Shown here piece after piece: positions 1 through 10,962 of a stretch of DNA of 64,000 bases; positions within the stretch are counted from its first letter, which is position 1; each line of letters starts with the position of its first letter. The notes beneath the pieces are model-generated. The model was not told where the DNA came from. It did no database searches and was given only the letters and a program-made list of their open reading frames with translations. The stretch comes from Costus lasius. Taxonomy: Eukaryota; Streptophyta; Magnoliopsida; Zingiberales; Costaceae. The stretch spans positions 6,448,001 through 6,512,000 of the forward strand of contig JANVAS020000203.1 in NCBI GenBank assembly GCA_027563935.2. The letters run 5' to 3'. The translations under genes were made by a program, and so were the position numbers.

Positions 1-1
1 A

Positions 2-2056
2 ACAGCTGCAAAGGTACTAAACCGAGTGCCATCCAAGGCAGTTTCAAAGACGCCATATGAGTTATGGTATGGGAAACAGCCTAGCTTGACATTTATCAGG
101 ATCTGGGGTTGCGAGGCTTATGTCAAAAAGCTCGCCTCTGGGAAACTGGAAAGCAGATCTGAGAAATGTATCTTTGTCGGTTACCCTAAGGAAACTAAGG
201 GTTATTATTTCTACGATCCCAAAGAGAACAAGGTTTTTGTTGCTCGGACGGCCATATTTCTTGAGAAGGAGTTTCTTCTGCAAGAGGCCAGTGGGAGAGA
301 AATAAAGCTGGATGAGATTCCAGAGGAAGGACAAAGTAGTCAAGCAGAGTTGGATGAGCCTGAGCCGGTAGATCAGGTTATTGAACAACCTGAGGCTCAG
401 ATATCACGGGAACCGCGAAGATCGGGTAGGATCCGTCGACAGCCTGAGCGCTATGAAGGAGTCTACATCATTGATAATGATGAACCCCTAACTTATGCGG
501 ATGCGGTCAGTGGACCGGAGTCAGCTAGATGGCTTGATGCTATGCGAGCCGAGATGGACTCCATGTCAGATAACCAAGTCTGGGATTTGGTTGATCCGCC
601 TCCGGGAGTAATCCCTATAGGCTGTAAATGGATCTTCAAGAAGAAGATTGACATGGATGGTAACGTGGTTACCTATAAAGGCAGACTAGTTGCGAAAGGT
701 TTCAAACAAATCTACGGGATAGATTATGATGAAACTTTCTCTCCTGTAGCCATGTTTAAGTCTATTCGGATTCTTTTCGCGATAGCAGCATATTACGACT
801 ATGAGATCTGGCAGATGGATGTGAAAACAGCTTTCCTTAATGGAAATCTGGATGAGGATGTGTATATGACACAACCTGAGGGTTTCACTAATCCAGCAGA
901 TCGTCATAAAATATGCAAGTTAAAGAAGTCCATTTATGGACTTAAACAAGCATTAAGAAGCTGGAACATTCGTTTTGATGAATCAATCTCTGAGTTTGGT
1001 TTCATCAAGAACGAGGATGACCCGTGTGTATATAAGAGGTTTAGTGGGAGCGTGATTACATTCCTAATCCTCTACGTCGATGATATCTTGATCATTGGAA
1101 ATGATATTCCTGAACTGCATGCTGTTAAAGCATGGTTAGGAAAATGTTTCCAGATGAAAGATTTGGGAGAAGCAGCCTATGTACTAGGTGTGAAGATCTA
1201 CAGGGATAGATCTAAGAGGCTTCTCGGGCTGTGCCAGAGTACTTACATCGATAAGGTCCTGGAGAGATTCCATTTAGAGAATTCTAAACGTGGATATCTT
1301 CCAGTCAGACATGGTCTGAATCTTTCAAAGAGTCAGTGTCCACAAACACAGACTGAGAAAGATGAAATGGACAATACGCCTTATGCTTCGGCTATTGGGT
1401 CCATTATGTATGCGATGATGTGTACTCGCCCAGACGTCGCTTACGGGTTAAGCGTGACCAGTCGATTCCAAAGTAATCCAGGTTTGGCGCACTGGATTGC
1501 GGTCAAGAACATCTTAAAATATCTGCGGAGGACCAAAGATATGTTCTTGATATATGGTGGTCAGGAAGAACTCAGTATAGAGGGATATACTGACGCTTCG
1601 TTCCAGTCGGACCAGGATGATTTCCGATCGCAATCAGGCTATGTTTTTAGCTTGAATGGTGGAGCAGTGGTGTGGAAGAGTTTCAAACAGTCTACTGTTG
1701 CTGATTCCACAACTGAAGCCGAGTATGTTGCAGCCTCGGAAGCATCCAAGGAGGCAGTGTGGATTCGTAAGTTCGTGAGAGAACTTGGTGTCGTTCCTTC
1801 GAGTGCTGATCCTTTGGTTATCTTCTGTGATAACACTGGAGCAATCGCACAAGCAAAGGAACCACGGTCGCACCAGAAGTCCAAGCACATACAGAGACGG
1901 TTTCACTTGATCCGGGAGATCATTGATCGAGGCGAGATCAAGATTTGCAAGGTTCATACAGATGACAATCTGGCAGACCCGCTTACCAAGCCTCTGGCGC
2001 AGCAGAAGCATGAGAAGCACTGTAATAATATGGGTTTGAGATTTCTCAACCATTAG
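2..2056 (+). CDS. Copia Gag-Pol polyprotein, C-terminal part (end of integrase, reverse transcriptase, RNase H)
   Basis: The frame is open from the window edge to a TAG stop, so the true start lies to the left. It encodes the end of integrase, a charged linker with EPRRSGRIRRQPERY, the Copia reverse transcriptase with YVDD inside LYVDDILIIGND, and RNase H with YTDAS, TTEAEY and FCDNTGA. The enzyme would copy element RNA into cDNA in cytoplasmic particles. Compared with E it differs in the otherwise conserved YGLKQAS block (here YGLKQAL) and in YAMLCTRPD (here YAMMCTRPD). Either change could weaken the enzyme; that is inference. No stop or frameshift is visible. Confidence 0.93.
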   Translation, partial: TAAKVLNRVPSKAVSKTPYELWYGKQPSLTFIRIWGCEAYVKKLASGKLESRSEKCIFVGYPKETKGYYFYDPKENKVFVARTAIFLEKEFLLQEASGREIKLDEIPEEGQSSQAELDEPEPVDQVIEQPEAQISREPRRSGRIRRQPERYEGVYIIDNDEPLTYADAVSGPESARWLDAMRAEMDSMSDNQVWDLVDPPPGVIPIGCKWIFKKKIDMDGNVVTYKGRLVAKGFKQIYGIDYDETFSPVAMFKSIRILFAIAAYYDYEIWQMDVKTAFLNGNLDEDVYMTQPEGFTNPADRHKICKLKKSIYGLKQALRSWNIRFDESISEFGFIKNEDDPCVYKRFSGSVITFLILYVDDILIIGNDIPELHAVKAWLGKCFQMKDLGEAAYVLGVKIYRDRSKRLLGLCQSTYIDKVLERFHLENSKRGYLPVRHGLNLSKSQCPQTQTEKDEMDNTPYASAIGSIMYAMMCTRPDVAYGLSVTSRFQSNPGLAHWIAVKNILKYLRRTKDMFLIYGGQEELSIEGYTDASFQSDQDDFRSQSGYVFSLNGGAVVWKSFKQSTVADSTTEAEYVAASEASKEAVWIRKFVRELGVVPSSADPLVIFCDNTGAIAQAKEPRSHQKSKHIQRRFHLIREIIDRGEIKICKVHTDDNLADPLTKPLAQQKHEKHCNNMGLRFLNH

Positions 2057-2076
2057 ATTAAGTGCAAGTGGGAGAT

Positions 2077-3796
2077 TGTTGGGGTATGCCCTTAAGGCTA
2101 ATGTTTGAGGCCTTGGGATTGTATAAGTATCATGTAATAAACTCTTAAGTTTATAATAAGGCATGGTTGTTATTCAGGTTGTTACCTTGTCTGCTGTAAT
2201 AAGTGTACTTCTGAATAATGTCTCAAAGCTGTTCAGCTAGGCTGACAGGCTATAAGTCCTTAGTCGAGATATCTTGGTGAACATGAGACAGCCTTGATAT
2301 GATGGAGACTAATATGAGTGCTAATCTTATAGGATGCTTCGAGCATGGAATAAGATGTAGACTCATGGGTACATTGGATGTACTGGACAGACCCTACTGG
2401 GATATTGCATTGCTTGTCACAATGTGAATGATCCCTGTAAGCAGCAAGTGGCACATGTCCTTTGACTTGAGATCACTTGTGTTTCTAAATGATGATTGTC
2501 ATTGTTTTGAGGTAGTTCAATATCATTTGAAATATAATGATTATAGACTATCTTGGATGGTGAGCTTGAATCAGGTTAGGGCACTAGTGATAGATAAAGG
2601 ATTGCCGTCTCCTTGTTTAAGGAGTGTGATGTTCTAAAGGCCCCCCTATATGAGATGATTGAGGTAGTGTATGGCCATACCCAGATGACTATGTGCATCT
2701 GATCTAATCATGCTCATCGTATTGGAGTTACAAGCTTGACATGCTTGTCCAATAAGAACATCCAGTGGCAAAGGACATATGTGTGCCTTGTGAGTTTTGA
2801 TTCACACTTGTGTCATGGTTTGGGTGTAGTCTTGGAAGACTATTTCCTTTATATCGGGAGACAGTGATGTGTTGCTAGATACCCCTCACTGATCGTGATA
2901 ACGTAAGTTGTCGTTACCGACATTTAAAGGAAACCCTTAGGGTCGCACAATTTGATGATATGGCTTTCTTGAGTCAGATCGTGTGGACTGAATTGTATGG
3001 GTTCAGTTTAAAGGGGTTTAATCTCTGATTGCAAGTGAGATCTAGCCTGATCATGTTTGATTGATTAGGGCTTTAGATCGGTAAGCTTCGATCGAGAGAG
3101 ATGATGCTAGATCGGTGAGATCAGGAGCATCAGGAGATGAACGGCTAGATCATGAGCCATTTGGTTCATAGAGGGTCTAGACCATGCCTTGGCTTGGCTT
3201 GGTTTGAGTTTGGTCTTTGGGCCAAATCGAATTGAACCAAAGCATGAACCGGTTCACTAGGTGAACGCATGGTTCATCAAGAGGGGCGTTTTGGCGTTGG
3301 AGAGTGGCTTCATGACTTTCCATTTTGGGAAGTCATGTAACGTCATTTGTCTTGATGTCGCCGAAGTGCATTTGCTCTCTTGTCTTTGCGTTTTGTTTTT
3401 GGAAAAAGTGAGCTTGCTTGCCATCTCGTGTGGAAGGAAGTGGACGACAAGAACAAGCGCTCGGCCAAGGAAACTTCTCCATCATCCTAACATTCGATCA
3501 AGGACACCTTGCGCATCCTTGCTAGCACAAGGAGATCCAAGGAGAAGCCATCTTCTCTTGTGTGTGATTATCTTCGGAGAAGGGGCACTTGCGCCTTTGC
3601 TTCCAAAGCTCCATCTAAACCGAGATGGCTATGGTATGAGTCTCAACTTCACCAAGTTGAACATATGTTTATGCTAAGATTCTTGAAAACCTTTTGCTTC
3701 CGCTTGCAATGGTGATGCGCCACCCCTTTAAGGTTTTCGCCCCCCTCTTGAAAGGGATTTTGTTTACTTGCGCTCCCCCATGAAGGGGACACTTCA
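2077..3796 (+). repeat. 3' LTR of Copia A
   Basis: It begins TGTTGGGGTATGCCC directly after the polypurine tract AAGTGCAAGTGGGAGAT and ends GGGGACACTTCA. It is 1720 bp against 1722 bp in E. The differences I saw cluster at about 3346-3412 (a shortened T run and a changed G/A run). It holds the family's 12-bp palindrome TGAACCGGTTCA at 3245-3256. Short open frames in it are not genes. Confidence 0.92.
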
Positions 3797-5924
3797 CATT
3801 TGTCAGTCCAAAGGGCATAACAAGAAATTCGTAGTGCCCATACCTGGTCCTGAATGCAGTTTTAGGTACATCCTCCTCCTGAACTTTCATCTGATAATAG
3901 CCAGACCTCAGATCAATTTTAGAGAATACAGTAGCATCCTGCAACTGATCAAAGAGATCATCAATACGGGGTAATGGGTACTTATTCTTAACAGTCACTT
4001 GATTGAGTTGACGGTAATCGATGCACATGCGCAAAGTACCATCCTTCTTCTTCACAAATAACACCGGTGCTCCCCATGGAGAAACACTGGGTCGAATATA
4101 CCCCTTCTCTAATAGTTCTTCCAGTTGCTTCTTCAGCTCTGTCAGTTCTGAAGTTGCCATCCTGTAAGGAGCTTTAGATATCGGTGCTGTGCCTGGCAAC
4201 AACTCGATACCAAACTCAACTTCTCTGCTGGGTGGTAACCCAGATAAATCAGAGAAGACGTCAGCAAACTCTCTTACCACAGGAATTTTAGCCAGATCCA
4301 AATCAGGCTCAGTCTGCACCTTGACATGCGCTAGATACCCCTTGCAGCCCTGGGCTAAAAGCTTCCTGGCCTGCAGATGAGATATCACCAAAGGCTCTTG
4401 TTCTGAAATCCGGCCTTGGATAACCAGTTGCTGTCCATCACTTAGATGCAGAGTAATTAGCTTTTCAAAACAATCTAAAGTAGCATGATAGGCAGACAGC
4501 CAATCCATGCCCAGAATGATGTCATAGTCTTTCATAGGAAGACTAATCAAATCAATAGGTAAATCATATCCTTCTACCTTAATCAAACAGTCAGGGTATG
4601 TTATATCTGTAGATATGGCCTCACCCATAGGTGTATGAACAGAAATACAGAAATCAAGTATCCTAGGCAACACAGGCAGACATGATGCAAAACATGTAGA
4701 CACAAAGGATAAATTGGCACCAGGATCAAAAAGAATGCGTGCCAAATAACTAAACACATAAAGTGTACCTTCCACCACGGACTTCGAAGCCGAAGCATCC
4801 CTCTCCACGATGGCATACACGCGAGTCTGCACAGTAGGCTTCTCACCCTGACCCTGTCCTCTAGCATCCGGCATAGGACAGTCCCTAATCATATGCCCCA
4901 CCTTACCACATCTGAAGCAAGCGCCAGTCTTCCTGTAGCACTCATTATCCTGATGTTTAGTGCTCCCACAGTGGAGACACTTCTTGCCATTCTGAGAAAC
5001 TGTGCTGGCTGGCTTCTGATAAGGTTGGTATCTGCCCTTATTGTCTTTCTTCCTCTTGAAATTCTTCTTATCCTTACCACCCAGAGTGGGTGCGTAAGTC
5101 ACAGAAGTAGGGGCGGGTGCAGTGACTGGAATAGTATCTGCAGCCATCTCCGCAATGCACCTCTCAGCAGTGCGAGCCCTATCTACCACTTCAGCATAAG
5201 TTTCCAAGTGTAGCATAGCTACCCTTGTCCTGATATCTTTCCTCAAACCCCGCTGAAACTTCTTGGCTCTTCTTTCCTCGGTGTTGACTAAGTGAGGAGC
5301 ATACCCCGACAACCGAGCGAATGTGGCTTCATACTGATCCACCGTCAGGTCGCCCTGCTCAAGACGAATAAACTCCACCTCGCGCTCCTCAGATAAGCTA
5401 GAGGGGAAAAACTTAGCATTGAACTTCAGCATGAAGTACTGCCAATCAACAACTCTGGATTCAGTTGCCGCCAGTCTGACGACTCCCTTCCACCAGTCTT
5501 CAGCATCTCCACGCAACGTGAAGACAGACAAACATAGCTTGTCTGCATCATCACAGCGCAAAACCTGGAAAATCTTTTCCAGTGTCAAAAGCCAATCCTC
5601 AGCAGCTCTGGGCCCCGGACTACCATAAAATGCAGTCGGGTTCAGGTGCTGAAACTCTCAAACCAACCGAGCATATCGTTGATGTGTGCCATCACCCAGA
5701 GGAGAACCAGCCGGTTGTGCCTGTGACTGAGACCGTGTCTGCGACAGCCGCTGCAATAACTGTTGCTGAACCTCCATGCGCTGCGCCTGCTGCTGCTGCA
5801 TCATCTGAGTTTGCTGCTGAATGAATGCGTTCTGTTGTTGCATCATAGCAGTCATAGCCTCCATGGTCTGCCTCAGATCAGGCTGTTGATCACCGTTGCT
5901 ACTGCTAGCTCTTGGTCGCACCAT
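3797..5924 (-). pseudogene. Gypsy B gag-pol (gag, protease, N-terminal reverse transcriptase), stop-interrupted and truncated
   Basis: I place the start at the ATG at 5924-5922 (MVRPRASS), about 130 bp after the primer-binding site. Residues about 20-85 are Gln-rich and probably coiled coil. An in-frame TGA at 5660-5658 breaks gag; the downstream sequence (a 1.8-kb open stretch to 3797) stays in the same frame. Two zinc knuckles follow, [14 protein letters not shown] and [14 protein letters not shown]. The protease is next; its catalytic triplet reads Asp-Pro-Gly (LFDPGA, plus coordinates 4719-4727) where families have Asp-Ser/Thr-Gly. The reverse transcriptase then runs to the conserved FGLTN block, where the next codon is split by Copia A. 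RNase H and integrase are not in the window. Non-functional. Confidence 0.9.
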
Positions 5925-6053
5925 TTTTACCTGCATCACATAACACAGTAGAATAACAACCAATATTCAATCACAAATCAGATCCTAACTTGGTTTCTAG
6001 CAATACACAAACAAAGTTTTCCTTCCCCAGAGTTTCTAATTGCTAGTAAAATT

Positions 6054-6065
6054 CCTCTGATACCA
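6054..6065 (-). other. Primer-binding site of Gypsy B
   Basis: On the minus strand it reads TGGTATCAGAGG, two bases after the LTR end TGTTACA. It is complementary to the 3' end of initiator-Met tRNA and would prime minus-strand cDNA synthesis. Confidence 0.85.
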
Positions 6066-6067
6066 TC

Positions 6068-9000
6068 TGTAACATCCCTCAGAACACACCCCACACGCAT
6101 ACAAGTAAAATACGGGGCTAAAAAAAATTTTACTCTTCCATTAATACACAAGAAGAAAGCGGCATCGAAGGACATTACTACGGAACTGAAAACCGCACAG
6201 AACTGAGTAGGATCGATTTACTAGGAAATAGAAATCCGGAAGTTCAGAAAAAAATCCGGCAGCAAGTATACTAAACTACTGCTGCACAGACACACATGTA
6301 ACAACAACAAATGTCCACACTACACATATGTGGAATTTCAGAAATATGCAGAACTGATTATTCAAATACTAAAACAACACAAATTCGGTTACACATCTCA
6401 AATCGGACATTTCAAAATAAGAACCAATTCAATAAAAGAATCCAAGACTCGTATCCAATAATTTAAATGAGACAACTATAATATAATATCCTGAAAACAG
6501 GCATAAGCCCTCAGGAGATAAAACGTGTCACATAAGTCATAACAAATTAGGCACGCAGGCCTGATAAATTTTTAGAAGAAAATTCTTAGAAATTACATCA
6601 AACATTAGCATCATAACAATTAGCTGTAGCGATTACTGTCTTGATGTCTCACCTGAAAACATTTAAACAACGGAGGTGAGCTAAAAAGCTCAGTGAGTAA
6701 AAGACACTAAAAGTCATCCATAGTACACATCAAAAATATCATGCTTAAGTTGAAATTCTTTTATTTAACAGATAAAATAAATCAGCTTAACATGCACACT
6801 CATATCAGAAACAAAACACAATCAAATACAGATACTTGTAACAATAGGCTTCAAGCAGGTAGGATATGAATATACCAACCCATACCAACTAACCACACCG
6901 CCTAATACATCTAAATACAGATCGAAACAGAACTACAGAAATCAGAACTGACAGACAGAAAATCAGAATTTTCAGAGTCCAAACGGATAGTCTACATCGG
7001 AAACAGAAAGGCCACAGAAGGCCTGATGACCACAGAAGGTCTGACCCCACCTCTGCCGAGGACGAGACAATGCATGCATATCGGAAACAGAATGGTAGAG
7101 GAGATATCAGTGGGTGGCCCCCGTCTTGTCAGGACGTGGCACTCTGGTCTCCAATACCCAGAACAGAATGGTAGAGGAGGTATCAGTGGGTGGCCCCCGT
7201 CTTGTTAGGACGTGGCACTCTGGCCTCCAATACCCAGAACTGAATGGTAGAGGAGGTATCAGTGGGTGGCCCCCGTCTTGTTAGGACGTGGCACTCTGGT
7301 CTCCAATACCCAGAACAGAATGGTAGAGGAGGTATCAGTGGGTGGCCCCCGTCTTGTTAGGACGTGGCACTCTGGCCTCCAATACCCAGAACTGAATGGT
7401 AGAGGAGGTATCAGTGGGTGGCCCCCGTCTTGTTAGGACGTGGCACTCTGGCCTCCAATACCCAGAACTGAATGGTAGAGGAGGTATCAGTGGGTGGCCC
7501 CCGTCTTGTTAGGACGTGGCACTCTGGCCTCCAATACCCAGAACAGAACAGAAATAGTGTCTCACGGGTCGTAGTAGACTATCAGCACCATTACAGCGCC
7601 ACAGAAGGAGGGTAAGGACACGGAAGAGTGCTACACTAGGGCATAATTTTACAGAACAGATTGTACTAAAACGGAGGATTAGGACCAACCACTACTTAAT
7701 TCTTACATTATGCCCAAAGTCTAACAAACCAGAAAATGACACACCCCAATATCCAGTCCTTAAACACAGAACAGAAATTATATGAGTGAATTCCTTACAA
7801 CTAACCTTAATTCATGTCAAACCATTCTATGTTCTCACAAATGTTTTAACACATTCAAGGTTTTCAGAAAATTCACAACATATAAACAGAACAGGAAATA
7901 TCCACATAACAAACAATTAAATACAGAACAGAAATTATTCATATAACAAACATTTAAACACAGAATAGAAATTATTCATGAAATAATCTCCTCAAAATTC
8001 CTAAAACCGTGAGCTGTAAAATTACTGTAAGGGGCGCCACTTTCAGAACCTTAACAGAACGTACAAATTTCATGTAAATAATTTCAGTCCCCCACTACAG
8101 ATAATTTTAATTACACGTTCGTGAAGAAAATTGACAAAAGCCCCAAAATTGGCTCGAACCATGATTTTCAAAAATTCCTAAGTTCTTAGTTAAATCCCCA
8201 ATTTTGTTTTCTCTAAAATTTCTCATCAAGCAAATAAATTTTAGAAGAACTACAGACTACAATTTAAGAGATTAAACCATACAGGATAAATTTTTCTCAC
8301 AAGGGAATATTCGTCTAACCAAAACATAGCAGATTTATATTGTCAGATTGCAACATATATTTTTGGTCCAATTTCGAACCAAAGCTAGTCAATATTGTAT
8401 TCAAAATAAAGCTATTTGAATCTACTTTCCAATAGAACTGAATCCGTCGGATTTGGAGTTATAACCGGGAAGGTATGGGTGTTCGAACATAGAAAGGTCG
8501 GGATTTCAGAATTTCAGAAAACAGATTCGTATATCAGAATTCCGACACAAATTTCAGATCCAATAACTAACAGAAAATAGGCAACATGGTAGTCAAAATG
8601 AACCCCTTCAAGTCTACTTTCTAATAAAACTGATTTGACAAGATTTCGAGCTATACCTAGGGAGATATGATGGTTCGAACACATAAAGGTCGAAATCCAG
8701 ATTTCCAGAAAACTGATTTTGTACAGCTAGATTGCAATACAGATTGAAATACGAATACAGTTCGGATACGGTCGATATCATATTCAAATTAAAGCCGAAT
8801 GTATCTAGTTTCATACAAAATTTATTTCGTGCGATTTGGATCTATATGCCATGAGATATTGGGGTTATAGTAGACAAAGGTCAGATTAACGAAAACCAGA
8901 ATAAGATTTACTTGCAGATTTTTGGTTCATATAGATAATCATTGCAATTAACGAATTTTAATTGAATGATAATCTACAATTTAGCGGATTAGACTCCTTA

Positions 9001-9541
9001 GGATCGAATTACTCACCAGAAAAAAATCGCCCACAGAGAAAACGCCAAAACAGAGGATCAGGGATCTCCAGAAAGTTCGTCCACCACTAGTCTGCCACCA
9101 CCAGCGTCAGAAATTTGCAGGAGGCGCCAAGCACAGTGAGGGGCGACAACACAGGCGGCTAGGGCAAGAAACAAACCAAAAATCGTGAGGGAGAGGAGCT
9201 CTCACGAATTTTCCCCTTTTTTTTTTTTTTTTTTCCACCCCAAACGGATCCAAGATCCAATAACCCAATTAACTTAAGTGGAAATCGGCTTTAATGGGCT
9301 TACCTGGGCTTAACCACCATGCGCCACTCCAATAACATCAGAAATATGCGCCATCACGGTGGAAGAATTCCAGAAGCAAAGAATCAAGGTTGAGGGTTCG
9401 AATCCCCAACCAAAATAATTATTTTTGCCCTGTAGGAAAATTCCTACACTTAGGTAAAAAATTCCTAAATTTTAACCGATAAAAATACAGAAACTGAATT
9501 TCTAACCTTAAATCATAATTCAGAAAATCAAGGGCGTTACA
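6068..9541 (-). repeat. 5' LTR of Gypsy B (3474 bp)
   Basis: On the minus strand it runs from TGTAACGCCC (9541) to GGGATGTTACA (6068), so its ends form a short inverted repeat TGTAAC/GTTACA. The length suits Tekay/Del LTRs. It carries six 76-bp tandem repeats (7093-7548), an 18-base T run at about 9217-9234, and AT-rich stretches. No protein-coding gene is visible in it. Confidence 0.82.
7093..7548. repeat. 76-bp tandem repeat, six copies, inside the B LTR
   Basis: TGGTAGAGGAG recurs at 7093, 7169, 7245, 7321, 7397 and 7473, exactly 76 bp apart. Units differ only at a few bases, for example TGGTCTCC against TGGCCTCC and CAGAACAG against CAGAACTG. The units are adjacent with no unique spacers, so this is a minisatellite, not a CRISPR array. 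It may mark an LTR regulatory region; no function can be read from sequence. Confidence 0.92.
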
Positions 9542-9558
9542 GTTCTGCCTTTCTTCAG

Positions 9559-9570
9559 TGGTATCAGAGC
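9559..9570 (+). other. Primer-binding site of element N
   Basis: TGGTATCAGAGC, one base after the LTR-like end TTCTTCA, complementary to initiator-Met tRNA. Its plus orientation shows that it belongs to N, not to the minus-strand Gypsy B next to it. Confidence 0.82.
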
Positions 9571-10957
9571 AGCCCTAAGGTGCTCTTTATTTGCGCGAGA
9601 AAACAAACCAAAATCTGTTCTATCGACTGAATTTTTGTGTTCTCTGATTTTCTGATCGTTCTGAGTTTTCTAAACCCCCTGGATTTCTAGTAATGTCTGA
9701 ATTTGTTCTCTAATTTTCTGATCGTTCTGAGTCTAAATCTTCTTGATTCCTGTGCAAATCATTTCTCTTATTTTGCTGAGTTTTGTTCTCTGTTGGTTGA
9801 AAATTTTGTTTGCTGGATTTGCTAATTTTCTGAACTTCTGATTTTTGTCTATGTCTCTGAACCTAGAATACCTTCTGATTACCTCATTACAGCTAGGCTT
9901 CAAGGTTCCTCTGATTGCTGAATTTGGTTTTGATTTGGACTGTCAAATAGTTTAAAGACCCTGCTGCATCCTGCATTTGCTCTTGCTGAAATTTTTGTGT
10001 GCCAAGCTATGTTTGAACTTCTGCTTTGAATGCGCTGGATTTCCGTCCACGGACTTCTGAGTTTTCTGATTCTGTTTCTGAGGCATATTGAGCTCCTTGT
10101 GCTGGGAAAATCTTTGACAAAACTGTTTGGAAAATTCTTGTGGCATTCTGATTTCACTCTCGCTGAATTTTGCTGAAATACTGATTGTTAGTTTCTGTTG
10201 CTGACCTTCACTCGAATTTCTGCTTGACTCTTCTGAACCGAGAGGGCGTTTGAGAAAACTAACTAATAGTCCATCTCCAAGTCCCCTAGCTCCATCAATT
10301 TCGGACACAGTAGATCATTGCGGTGGCTGAAATCTGAATTTCCAGGAGTTGTATTTTAATTGCTACCGATTTGAATTTCTGTGAGAGTTTATTGGATTTT
10401 TGTACTTGGATTCTATCAGCATTTGCTGATCAAGAGGCCCTACCAACTATCTAACTAATAGGTAGATTTCAGGACTTCAAGCTATGCAAATTCAGCGCAG
10501 CAACTTCATTGCTGCAGAAACTGAGACTGCTACTGTAGCTTATCGTGGCAATGCCTGCATTGAACTTCATTCTCTGAAATTTTGATTCATGGAGCTTGCT
10601 TGAAACTTCCAGACCTTCCAGCTATCTAAATAATAGATAGAATTTAGGTCTCTCGGTTGTATCAGTTTCAGACACAGCCAACGCATTGCGGTGACTGAAT
10701 CTAGAACCAACAACGCTACTGTTCATTACCGAATTTGAGATTGTGCTTTGTTTGAAGGTGATCTCAGCACCTGTTTGACCATAATTCCTGTTGTGTTTTC
10801 ACTCTGAAATGATGAACCTTCCTTGCTATGTTTTAGATGTTAAAATCTCATGCTTGTAAACCCTATAATAGTGTTAAATTTCAGCACATCAAATTAAGGT
10901 TTTAGCTACGGTTGTTTTTGTTGTTAAGCTGTTTGAATTTCTGCTTTCATCAACCTA
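9571..10957 (+). other. Leader of element N, first part (non-coding)
   Basis: T-rich sequence without a credible plus-strand reading frame. It contains a diverged internal duplication: a block with CTATCTAACTAATAGGTAG near 10446 recurs as CTATCTAAATAATAGATAG near 10621, and a block with GGACACAG...CATTGCGGTG near 10300 recurs near 10670. The minus-strand open frames of 85-118 codons at 9900-10308 overlap each other and resemble nothing I recognise. The leader is cut at 10962 by Copia C and resumes at 23837. Confidence 0.6.
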
Positions 10958-10962
10958 CTGTT

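Larger units (their letters stand above)
1..3796 (+). mobile_element. Copia element A, 3' part
   Basis: Positions 1-3796 are collinear with 34937-38734 of the complete element E and nearly identical to it. They contain the end of gag-pol, a polypurine tract (2060-2076) and a 3' LTR. The right boundary is exact: the LTR ends in CA at 3796 and minus-strand Gypsy coding sequence resumes at once. The expected TSD is CATTT (3797-3801), but its partner lies outside the window. A is inserted in the reverse transcriptase gene of element B. Confidence 0.93.
3797..9541 (-). mobile_element. Tekay/Del-like Gypsy element B, 5' part
   Basis: On the minus strand the order is 5' LTR (9541 to 6068), primer-binding site, short leader, gag-pol, then truncation at 3797 where Copia A entered. 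The protein style (a CKGYLA block, the [15 protein letters not shown] type of reverse transcriptase start, a very long LTR) fits the Tekay/Del branch of chromoviruses. Plus-strand bases 9542-9546 (GTTCT) are the presumed TSD. The rest of B lies left of the window. Confidence 0.85.

Noticed and set aside
2260..2454. A 64-codon antisense frame that recurs in Copia LTRs (also near 12077, 29779, 37196 and inverted at 59937).
   Set aside because: It follows from LTR copying. Between diverged copies most base changes alter the amino acid, and C's LTRs have an indel in it, so there is no sign of protein selection.
7093..7548. Regular direct repeats that could suggest a CRISPR array.
   Set aside because: Units are 76 bp and adjacent, with no unique spacers, and lie in a plant LTR.
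9559..9570. Possible tRNA gene relic at the TGGTATCAGAG sites.
   Set aside because: Only about 12 bases match; these are primer-binding sites next to LTR ends, with no cloverleaf around them.
9900..10308. Overlapping minus-strand frames of 85 and 118 codons in the N leader.
   Set aside because: Low-complexity composition, no recognisable domain, and they overlap each other in different frames.
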